Made by a program: the position numbers and the translations under genes. DNA of 64,000 nucleotides from Trichaptum fuscoviolaceum (taxonomy: Eukaryota; Basidiomycota; Agaricomycetes; Hymenochaetales; Trichaptaceae), in assembly GCA_910574455.1 (NCBI GenBank), contig CAJSYZ010000002.1, positions 1,885,671 to 1,949,670 on the forward strand, written 5' to 3'. Positions 47,695 through 56,608 of the stretch are shown piece after piece (the first letter of the stretch is position 1; each line of letters begins with the position of its first letter). Under the pieces are notes generated by a model, which did not search any database, had not been told where the DNA came from, and saw only the letters and a list, made by a program, of their open reading frames with translations.

Positions 47695-48879
47695 ATGTCC
47701 GCGTCAGACTCCCGCTCCACGCGCTCGTCTTTCTCGAGCAATTCCCGGCCACAGTCACCTGCTGTCCAGCTCCCCCGGCTTGTCTCTGTCCCTGCCTCGC
47801 CAGCCACGTCCCGGTCAACTTCCCCAGCCTCGGTAGCACCTCGTCCCCGCTCTCGCCCTGCGTCCCAGACATCGTCCCCAGAAACCCGCGAACTGCGTCG
47901 TAAACTGCGCCTCTGTTTCTACTGCGGTTCTAACGAACATTTGGTTCCCGCATGTCCGACTGCCCCGCCCCGTGCCACGATGCCCCGTCCTACGGTTCCC
48001 CGAATCCCGTCCTCGACCAAGCGCACCCTTTCTGATGCTGATAGGCATGAAAGGCGAAAACTTGGGCTCTGCTTCTACTGCGGAACAAAGGGCCACTTGA
48101 TTCGCGATTGTGCTGAAAGGCCTCCCGTGAAAAAAGCCGCTCCCCCCGCAAAGGTTGCACCCCGGAAGTCTAGCCCGAAACGCCAGTTTGCGACGATAGG
48201 TGTCCAAGCTACGTCCTCGGATTCTGCCCCGGAAACCCGCGCCCCCGCTGCCTCAGAACCGTCTCCCGCCATGTTGAGCCGCGTTGCACACGTCCTGACC
48301 CGAATGGTGCCCTACTGCACCCAGATAGTCCAAGACACGGATCCCGCGTTCAGCCAGTTCCTGCGTCACGAAGTTGAAAGCCTCTTACAGGGTTTGATAC
48401 AAGTATGCATCTCTGACCTGCAAACGATCCCGTCAACGTCTATTGCCGCCCCGGTCCCGACTGTCACGTCCCCCGCTCCAGACGCTTCGACCCCAGCTTC
48501 TCCCGCCGTGCCTCCAGTTCCCGCACCTGTTTCCCCGGTCCCTGAACCAATTCCCGCTTCGATCCCGACCCCGCTAGACCCCGTTGTTCCCGAACGACTG
48601 CTTGGTGCTGCAGAAGCACAAGCAAACGCGTCCCGAACTCTGGTAGATTTCCTGCACCGAAAATCCCGTCCAGCCCAGTCCCAGTCGATCCCGGAAGGGC
48701 CCCCTGAGGCCGCCCTGCCTGAAGTCTCGTCCTCGACCCCCGCTTCGTCCCCGCCCCTGGTCCTTGCGAAACCCGACCGCCTAGGCAAACTGACTGCCTC
48801 TCCCCAGCTCGGTGGGAAAGGCACGCCTCGACGAAAGCAAAGCCGCCCTTTGGCGCGAATTTTGGTCAAAACCCGGTAG
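47695..48879 (+). CDS. gag: Gag-like zinc-knuckle protein, cluster copy 2 (intact)
   Basis: A 394-residue intact frame from ATG 47695, nearly identical to copy 1 but keeping the RRK residues before the first CCHC knuckle. It is probably the reference form of the family. The open frame extends upstream to 47626 without an ATG, so the MSASD start is preferred; it is also the start in the other copies. It is followed by the G-rich polypurine tract (about 49056-49070) and LTR3. Confidence 0.8.
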   Translation: MSASDSRSTRSSFSSNSRPQSPAVQLPRLVSVPASPATSRSTSPASVAPRPRSRPASQTSSPETRELRRKLRLCFYCGSNEHLVPACPTAPPRATMPRPTVPRIPSSTKRTLSDADRHERRKLGLCFYCGTKGHLIRDCAERPPVKKAAPPAKVAPRKSSPKRQFATIGVQATSSDSAPETRAPAASEPSPAMLSRVAHVLTRMVPYCTQIVQDTDPAFSQFLRHEVESLLQGLIQVCISDLQTIPSTSIAAPVPTVTSPAPDASTPASPAVPPVPAPVSPVPEPIPASIPTPLDPVVPERLLGAAEAQANASRTLVDFLHRKSRPAQSQSIPEGPPEAALPEVSSSTPASSPPLVLAKPDRLGKLTASPQLGGKGTPRRKQSRPLARILVKTR

Positions 48880-49070
48880 ATTCCCCCGCGAATTTTTTTT
48901 CGGATTATGTTTAGTCCCGCGTTGGTAATAATGGTTTCTCGACGGAAATCCCGAAAGACTCTGTGCCTTGGTTATGATTATGGTTATTAAGTATTGGTTA
49001 ATTAGTACGGAAAGCTAAAGACTACTCTAATCCTTTGGTGCTCCGGAGTAGCACCTTTGGAGGGGGGTAA

Positions 49071-51456
49071 TGTCGGGATCCCCCAGGACCCCAACATGTC
49101 TAAGGCAATCCCGAACAGAACCCGGTATACTGAAACCCGAATCGCGACCGTGGCTAGATCCCCGAAAGGATCCCCCGCTCTCTGATCCCGGAAGAACCTC
49201 TGCTTCGCCATGCATTCTCCTGCTAAGAGTTCCGCCCCGCTACGACCTCCTCGCCCCTGCTTGTCCTCGCCCACGTCTCCTCGTCAGTCCCCCGCCTCGT
49301 CCCCGTGTCTCGATCCATCCCTAGCCCGCCTCGTCGTTCCCCCGACTCTAGGATGATCCCCCGCTCGCTCCCCGCTCCCGTCATGCTCTGTTCCCCGCCC
49401 CAGCGAACCCCGTACCTCGCCATAGTCCCGAAGTCACTCACCATAGCCACAGCCATAGCCATAGCCTGCCCCAGCCATAGCCACAGCCATAGCTATCCCA
49501 GACCTCGTAGGTTCTCGACTATGCCCGGATACCAGATCCCGGCCTCGCGTCCACAGTCATGAAGTGCAGTTAGGAGATTGATCCACTGCGTCCAAGCCGA
49601 CCTCTGTCTGGCCTTGAGTAAGCCAACACGACAGCGGTCAAGGATTGCTATCCCGCAATCCTGCCCGGTCACGAACCCTGCCCTGCGCTCGTCCTGCCAC
49701 GGTGCCCTAGCTAACCCCTTCGACATCCTGTGCCTCTAGACCTGCCCTTGTTCGTCCACAGCCTGCCCCGCCAGGAATCCCGCCTCGCCGCGAACGCTGT
49801 CAAGCGTCCCCTCTGACAATCCCGCAACCCACGCTCGTTCACGGTTGGAGTCCTGTCAAGACTCCCCCATTCGTCCCGGTTGGAGTCCCGCCAAACTCCC
49901 CCCGCTCGTTTCCCGACTAGAGTCTCGCCAGACTCCCCCGCTCATTCCCGGTAGAAACCCCGCTAGCTTCCCGGTTGGAATCCCGCTCCTTTCCCCCGCA
50001 CGATCCCAGTCGAAATCCCGCTCGTTTCCCGCCTCGCGTCCCGTCTCGAATCCCTGCGCAAATCCCCCGCAGGATTCCCGCCTTCGATCCCGCCGCGATC
50101 CCCATCGCAACCCCCGCTAAGTTCCCGCTCTGATTCCCGAAAGATTCCCGCTACGATTCCCGGTCGAAACCCGAACTCGATTCCCGGTCTAAACCCGAAC
50201 TCGATTCCCAGTCGAAACCCGAACTCGAAACCCGGTCGAAACCCGAACCAGATTCCCTGCATGATCCCGTCGCGAATTGCGCGAGTTTCCCGTCGTCCAA
50301 GGGAAACCCCTTAGCTTCCCGCTCCTCGATGCTAACCTCGTCTTGAGATAGCCCCAGGTGATTGGCCTGGCCACGCACGTGCCAGCCAACTAGTCTCGCT
50401 AGTAGCGTCCTGTCCCGGCCCGCAGACCACATTCCCGCCACCCCGTGTGCGGGATTGATCTCATTGTCCGCAAGGACTCGAACCCCGTCCTTAGTCGCCC
50501 TGCCCCGCGCGCGCCTCGCGATTAGGCTTCGTTACGACATCGAAGCACCGGCTTCTTCGAAGTTGGCCCCTGTCGATCTCCCGCGACCCTGATCCACGCC
50601 AGAAGTTGCCTGCAACTTATCCCGAGACGATGTATGCATTACATCCGCCCCCCACGCTCGTTACCCCGCTGCCTGTGCGCCAGCTTGATACCTCGCGCAC
50701 AATTACATTCCTTTAGTTCTCTTTGTTTCACTTGACCATGCTTCACGCTCGTTCCCTTAGATCTTGCCCAGATGTTCCCGCACCGAATCCCGAATCCCGG
50801 ATTCACGTCACTGTATGCGCGGCCTTCGCCCGCAAGATTGTGTAACTAGTTAGTTGCGCGTTTGTGCATGCCCGTTCCCTGTAGATTCTGCCCCGTAGAT
50901 AAATACCTGTCGCCACCGTAAGGAGCACTCACTTTTGTCCTCTTGTCGAGTGCTTCCTTAGGTGTGTTTCTGTCTTGTCTCTAGTGTAGTTTTACAATGC
51001 TGACTTGTCGAGTGCTTCCTTAGGGAACCTCCTCCTGATACAGAAGTGTTGCCTTGAGATCCCGGTTATCCTGAGCTCTCTGCTCCCGTCCTGAGCACGC
51101 CTGCTCTCTGGCTCTCTTGTCTCTGTCTTGTCCCGGATCCCGCTCTGCGAATCCCGCTCTGAGTCCTGCCCAGAATCCCGCTCTGAGATTCCCGCCAGAA
51201 TCCCGCTCTGAGATTCCCGCCAGAATCCCGCTCTGCGATTCCCGCCAAAGTCCCGAACGATTCCCGCTCTGCAATCCCTGCCCGAATCCAGATTCCCGCA
51301 CGAATCCAGATTCCCGCGCGAATCCAGATTCCCGCCAGAATCCCGCTTGGCATTTCCCCGCGTCTCGACTCTGTCTCCCCGCGCCTCGACTCTGCCTTCC
51401 CCGCCTCGACTCTGACTCCGTCCCGTCCTCGCCTTGAGCCCCCTTGCGTCTCGCCC
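49071..51456 (+). repeat. LTR3 of the gag-only cluster, first part
   Basis: Matches LTR2, including its deletion. It stops at 51456 where a TIR transposon is inserted and resumes at 55249-55404. Confidence 0.92.
51450..51456. repeat. 7-bp target duplication CTCGCCC, left copy
   Basis: Matches 55249-55255; intact LTRs have the sequence once (for example at 47429-47437). Confidence 0.85.
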
Positions 51457-51529
51457 GAGCCGTACCAACTAATAATCTTATAGATCCGCGATAATTATCG
51501 CAACCCGTTTCTAAAGTTATCGCGGTAAC
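51457..51529 (+). repeat. Left terminal inverted repeat (73 bp)
   Basis: Contains the 14-bp palindrome GCGATAATTATCGC, and TTATCGCGGTAAC at its inner edge. Pairs with 55176-55248. Confidence 0.85.
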
Positions 51530-51886
51530 GGGACCATAGCTTTTTTGGCCTGTGCGGCAGCTTAATGCCGGGGTGCCGCCTCACGGCACCTCACGGCATG
51601 CATCCCGCGTCAGGGACCAGGCTGAATTCGGTAATACAGCCTGGTTTTGATCGCTGGCGCGTTTGCAACGCGATAATTTTGCTACCGGGGCCTAGCCCCT
51701 CATAATTTGATATAAAATAGCTCCTTGCTAGTACGAAAGGTTAATCTTTTTTATTTGCAATATGATGTCGCCGTTAATTTACAATTAATGTTGCGACACT
51801 GGGCAAAGGTAAGCGCCGGCGCTTAACTACGGTGTTGTGTGCGCGCGTCCGTGCTTGTCCTTATCTCCCACTTTCACGACCACTGC

Positions 51887-51889
51887 GTC

Positions 51890-51924
<35 letters not shown>
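51887..51924. repeat. (CT)n microsatellite
   Basis: About 18 CT units, inside the TIR transposon. Confidence 0.9.
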
Positions 51925-51926
<2 letters not shown>

Positions 51927-52225
51927 CTCGGTTTTCTTCTCTTTTACTCTATGCTAGAAGGATATCAACGCAATGTAACTTGCGTGGGAGGAGCAGGAAG
52001 GCCGTAAATGCGGCAGGTGCGTAACTCTTAATTTTGCATTTAGATGGAGCTAACCTTTTGCTCGACTCATAGTTGCACCGTGAACCTCACCCTCTTCTTC
52101 ATTGCAAGAACGTCAACGATAACACAGGACGCTATGCATGCCTATCTCTCTTCCGCTTTCCCAAATCCAAGCACAGCAGCAGCAGCAAATCCAAGCAAGC
52201 TCAACTTTTTCATGGCTGACGTCGC

Positions 52226-52277
52226 TGCAAACACAACAATCGCAACAATCGCAACAATCGCAACAATCGCAACAATA
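52226..52277. repeat. Tandem ACAATCGCA tract
   Basis: About five 9-bp units; in frame it would code for repeated Thr-Ile-Ala. Probably a simple repeat and not a gene. Confidence 0.8.
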
Positions 52278-52899
52278 GCAGCGTCGGCAACGACAATCGC
52301 CTTCGTCTCCAGAATCTCCATTCAACAAACCTGGTCAACAGTCGTACCAGGACGATCACGATCACGAGCAAGAGTTGAACGGCTCGGATTCTGAACAGGA
52401 AGCTCCCCGGCCTAATCCCCATCCACAGCTTGTACATTCTCACAGCTGCTGCTCGGCATCTGCTCTTCAGCAACGGCAACAGCATGCGCAAGCACTCAGC
52501 TTTGTGCGTCCGATACTGGTTGCCGTCTGAGTTCCTGGTTCGAACTACTGTCTTCGTGACAGTGAGTGCTGGACGATGACGACGATCTGGCTGCCGAGAT
52601 ATTGAGCTTGCTGATTTGTGTGTGCCGTTTCCTTCAAACGACGCAAGCGCAGCAAAGGGAATAGAAGGTTTGTGAATTCCCTCGAACCCGTTCTACCAAA
52701 TGCACCCCAACTTTGGGGAATAGCCTTTGCGACTGCGCGTGATCTTCGTGATCAGCGGCTTCGCGAAGGTTAATCTTAGTATGTTTGTTCTCTTTTTTTC
52801 TGTATTTAAATCATGTATAATATAACTTAAATCTGATCTATAATACACATACATTTGAACAACAAAAAAACTGCGAGCAAGGAGTGAATCATTAATGTT

Positions 52900-52983
52900 T
52901 TAGACATTGTCGAAGGTGTCCTTCGACACGTCGTCGTCCTCGAAGTTGAGTCCGGCGATTCCCGGACCATTCATCCGAGGCAT
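52900..52983 (-). pseudogene. Possible captured C-terminal exon of an unknown host gene
   Basis: On the minus strand a GC-balanced 28-codon end (MPRMNGPGIAGLNF, then EDDDVSKDTFDNV, stop 52902-52900) stands out inside AT-rich DNA. It reads like the acidic C-terminus of a real protein. The source gene is not recognised. A chance frame is possible. Confidence 0.35.
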
Positions 52984-54107
52984 CGCCAAACACACATTTC
53001 TCTCAAAATTAAAGCACTCGTTCGAGTGGACGTCAGGCACATTATACTATGCAGAAGCGTTTGCATGACAGTAAATTATAATATTTTTTTAAATAGCATT
53101 CATGCACTCTGCTGCTGTGTAATAAGTAAAACAGCTATAAAAGTGCTGTTCTAGCAGTATTTATTCATTTCTATATTCTTCAGTGCATTTTATACTTCCA
53201 TATTCTGTACAATAGATCTATTTTACATTATATATCAGTCGCAAAAAGAATTACGTTGATAGATAGCTTGGAAGTGGTTGAACTTGAAAGTGGTGTTTCG
53301 GGTGCATCACTTCGAGTGAAACTTGTACACATGTGTTCGACTCTCGGACTGATTTGTCTACTTCACAACTGTCTTCTTAGTAACTTCCATTCTAGCACCT
53401 GATTTTGTTTCATTAGAGCCTCTATTATTGCTATGTAACATATCTATATTTTTTAATCATCATTAATATAGTGAAACTAGCTGCAAATGTTGAATTTTGA
53501 CTCAAAAGTGCACAAAATGGCCAATTTTAGAGATTGTTTCATTTTTGTAGCCGTTTTTAAAGCTGCATTAAAGCCCATAATTTTTATAGAGCTTCCATAA
53601 TATATTATGAGCCATAATGTAAAGTTCTAAGGCTATCAGAGGAACGTAAGATAAAAGAGAAATCAAAGATTTGTAGGAAATATGCATGAATCATGCATTT
53701 CTGTTGTAGAGTTTACATTGTACCCTTTGTAACACATTTTGTAGCCCCCAGACATTTTGTGTACATACATTAGCCTAGCATACATCTAACTAACTACTGT
53801 GCCTGAGATCAGTATGGCTACATTAAATTCAGAACGTATGTTATTGATATGTTTGAAGCAGAAAAAAAGTGTGAGACATACCATATATAGTAATTTCACG
53901 CGATTCTCAGGGTCGTGGCGCGCTATCTGCACGCATCACGAACGTCGTCTTTCTCTCTTTCTTCCCTCTTCCCTCTTCTTCAAGCTCTTGGAGCTATGGA
54001 TGACGGGCAAGAAGGTGTTTGCTTCGCGCAAACGCCGTCTTGCTTCTGCTTCCGCAGCCTCTCGCCTCTCGGGCGCGAGCTGTATGCTCGCAAGCGCAGC
54101 TTTCTAG

Positions 54108-54361
54108 GCCTCGGGCGACGAGTCCTACTCCTACAACCTCCTTAACTCTCTGAACGGCGAGAAGCTCAAGGACAAGCGCAAGCCCGAGAACAAGGCAAAG
54201 CTGGAGACTGCCATCAACGAGACGATCTCATGGCTCGACGCTTCGCAGGAAGCATAGAAGGAGGAGTACGAGGAGAAGCAGAAGGAGTTAGACAGCGTCG
54301 CAAACCACATCATGTAGAAGCTCTTATCCGGTGCGGGTGGTGCATTCCCTGGCGGTGCGTC
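54108..54361 (+). pseudogene. Hsp70 C-terminal fragment, captured inside the TIR transposon
   Basis: The translation follows the C-terminal end of cytosolic Hsp70: ESYSYNLLNSLNGEKL, KAKLETAINETISWLDAS, KEEYEEKQKELDSVAN, and the Gly-rich lid tail GAGGAFPGGAS. Two in-frame TAG codons (54257-54259 and 54314-54316) replace a Ser-like and a Met/Gln-like position, so it is not translatable. The nucleotide-binding and most of the substrate-binding domain are absent. The GC-rich coding look differs from the AT-rich DNA just before it. It marks capture of a host gene end by the element. Confidence 0.88.
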
Positions 54362-54991
54362 ATTCCGTTTAGCTTAATGTCCTCTTTGCAATGGTGAGTA
54401 GCACCTCAGATTTGACTGACAGTGGCTTGTTTTTTTTCACCGCAGATGCGCCAGAATCCATTGAGCTGTGCGTGATAAACGCTTGCGAGCTTTCACACTC
54501 TTTCCCCTTTCAAAAAAACCTCCCTATCCTCAAGCAGATCCTCCGCTAGCAGCCCCCTTCCTCAATCTCGCCGCTTCGAAATCGAGCTGAGCATCCTTGC
54601 GAAGGATGAGGAGGTCGGTTGGGTAGAGAAACCCACTGTCTTGTGTGCCTGTGTGATCTGAGAGCGAGCAAAAGTCAACACCCCGAGTCCTTCTGAGGAC
54701 TTTGCACCGGTCGCCCGCAGAGACAGACAGCGGCAGCGCGTCTGGGAGCGAGAAGCAAGGGCCCACGCGCCGCGCTTCTCCTCACCTGCGGTGCGCTTGT
54801 GTATGCCTCTGCTTTTTTTTTACTCCGTGGGTCAGGCCAGTGGACGGCGCGCCCGACGCGCCACGTACCGGCTGCGCACCACCCCACCGGGGGTGTGGGG
54901 GAATGGCGCGCTATTCCCCGCCGCGTGCGCGCGCGCGCAAGGCCGCCACGCGCACCGCCCTAGCGCGTGCTTTTGTTGGAGTTAAAGTATG

Positions 54992-55066
54992 TATTTGAAA
55001 TGGTAGATAGTGCCTGGACCGTACTATCCAGGCACTATAAATTAGAATATAATCTATATTTCAAAT
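54992..55066. repeat. Nested palindromic insert or hairpin
   Basis: TATTTGAAAT (54992-55001) and ATTTCAAAT (55058-55066) are inverted, and within them ATAGTGCCTGGA (55007-55018) pairs perfectly with TCCAGGCACTAT (55027-55038) around an 8-nt loop. It may be a small fold-back element or RNA hairpin. Confidence 0.75.
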
Positions 55067-55175
55067 GAGTACGGGGCCCTGCTGTCCTGCCGGGCGAAGC
55101 CCTGACAAGGCTGCGTCGGCACGCACGGCCCAGGCAGAGCTGAAAGGCAGAACAAGCTGCCGAAGGTCTGCCGAA

Positions 55176-55248
55176 GTTATCGCGATAACTTTAGAAACGG
55201 GTTGCGATAATTATCGCATATCCATAAGATTATTAGTTGGTACTGGTG
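55176..55248 (-). repeat. Right terminal inverted repeat (73 bp)
   Basis: Reverse complement of the left end with about seven mismatches. It carries the same GCGATAATTATCGC palindrome and a perfect GTTATCGCGATAAC palindrome. Confidence 0.85.
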
Positions 55249-55404
55249 CTCGCCCCCGTAGCCCCGCTCCCCGCGCGACTCCGTTGGCGTTGTAGCGTCC
55301 TTAACGGTTCCCCTTCGCCTTCTCCGCTGCCGCGCGCTCTCCCAGGCCTTGCCCCGGAAGCCGCTAACGCGCCCCGGCCCCCAGGTTCCCCCCAGGTCGT
55401 AACA
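55249..55404 (+). repeat. LTR3 of the gag-only cluster, last part
   Basis: Continues the LTR from CTCGCCCCCGTAG to the end GTCGTAACA. Its first seven bases are the duplicated target. Confidence 0.9.
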
Positions 55405-56608
55405 TATAGTTAATCTACGCTAAGTGTCCTTGCGCAATGCGCACCTATCTACTACAAACGATACATGCTACGACCGCGATGCTAGGCATGTCCATCCCGT
55501 CTCTCCAGATGGCTACGGCCTGTCCGTGGACGTCAGCGTCCGGTCCGGGGCCGCGACTAGCCAGACTAGGTATGCCAGACTGTTGCAGGTCGTCACCTTG
55601 AGGTACTAGCGGATTAATGAGCGTATGTTAATAAGTGAATGTACGTGTGCCGTGGCGGGTTGTCGTAAATGAGTGTGTGTATGCGTGCATGGTTGCCGGG
55701 ACGGTGGTGCGGGATAAGTCACGTGAGCATGGGATCGTGCGATTCGGGAATGAGGTTTCGCGTGGGGAATCCAATGGCGGGATTCTCCCCGCGGGTTTGT
55801 CTGCTCATGTCGGGATCCTTGGCGGGAAAGTGCGGGAAATGAGAAAAGGAGCCCGGGATCTCGACAGCCCTCCTCAACTGAAGCTCAGCCAGGCCTTGAA
55901 GATCGTCTGCCAGTGCCAGTGGCCGGAACTTGTTCAGAGCCGAATCGGATGTTCCGCACATGTATGTATTTTAGTACTACAACTAGAGCTCTAATACTAC
56001 TAATACTACTACTAGTAGTATTACTAACAGTGGTAGACTCGGAGATTGTCACTCACTGGCACTCACTGGCAGGCTGGCAGGCACTGGCAGCCTGAGTGAC
56101 AGGGGACTTCCTGTCCGGAGTTCAAAACGGGCCGTTGCCAGCAGCAACTTGAACTTCAAAGTCGTGCTGAGTCACCGGCGCCGTGCACTACTAGTACTAG
56201 TACTAGTAGTACTACTACTAGTAGTAGTATAGTAGTAGTAGTAGTAGCTGCCACTGGCAGCCAGATTCAAGTTGAACTTGAACCGCTGACTCGTCACCGC
56301 CGCGTGCGTCACGGTGACTCCGACTCGCAGTCACCAGTGCCAGTGGCAACTCCGAGTCCTTGAACTTCAGCCTGCTACTACTAGTAGTGAGCGTCCGGAC
56401 TAGGCTTTAGCAGTAACCCAATACCCATCCAGAGTCAAATTGAACCTGAAACTTGAACTAAACTGCGCTGGCTGTCTCTGTGCCCCAGCCCGCCGCAACT
56501 TTTATCAATACATAGCAGAAAAAACATCAACTTGAACGGCATCAGATACTTTCAACGTATTTATGTCCGGCACAGGAAACGCTGATAGTAGGGCTCACCA
56601 TATTGTTA
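55405..56608. other. Right flank of the LTR cluster and motif-dense spacer
   Basis: No gene. 55405-55890 is GC-rich, with words such as GGGATTC and GGGAATGAG that recall the gag-only LTR in inverted orientation, but no alignable copy was found. 55900-56480 is packed with GGCACTGGCA, ACTAGTAGT and CAAGTTGAA words. Confidence 0.5.

Larger units (their letters stand above)
51457..55248. mobile_element. 3.8-kb non-autonomous TIR transposon carrying host gene fragments
   Basis: Ends are 73-bp imperfect inverted repeats (about 66 of 73 bases match). The 7-bp target CTCGCCC is duplicated at 51450-51456 and 55249-55255, and removing the element restores an uninterrupted LTR. No transposase frame was found inside. 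Contents: a GC-rich left part, a CT microsatellite, an ACAATCGCA tandem tract, a 1-kb AT-rich part (about 52780-53800), a pseudogene of an Hsp70 C-terminus and a second apparent gene-end fragment. Long TIRs suggest a Mutator-like or KDZ-like superfamily, but this is not settled. Confidence 0.88.
41031..55404 (+). mobile_element. Cluster of gag-only LTR elements: LTR-gag-LTR-gag-LTR
   Basis: Three LTRs of the same family as copy A (41031-43588, 45054-47590, and 49071-51456 continued at 55249-55404) alternate with two interiors (43589-45053, 47591-49070). LTR2 and LTR3 share a roughly 23-bp deletion that LTR1 lacks, so they are the true pair and LTR1 comes from another copy. The 5 bases left of LTR1 (AGTAC) and right of LTR3 (TATAG) differ, which points to recombination between two insertions and not to one clean insertion. 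LTR3 is interrupted by a 3.8-kb TIR transposon. Confidence 0.88.

Noticed and set aside
55405..55890. An additional inverted gag-only LTR
   Set aside because: Only isolated words resemble the LTR; no continuous match to any of the five LTRs could be drawn by eye.
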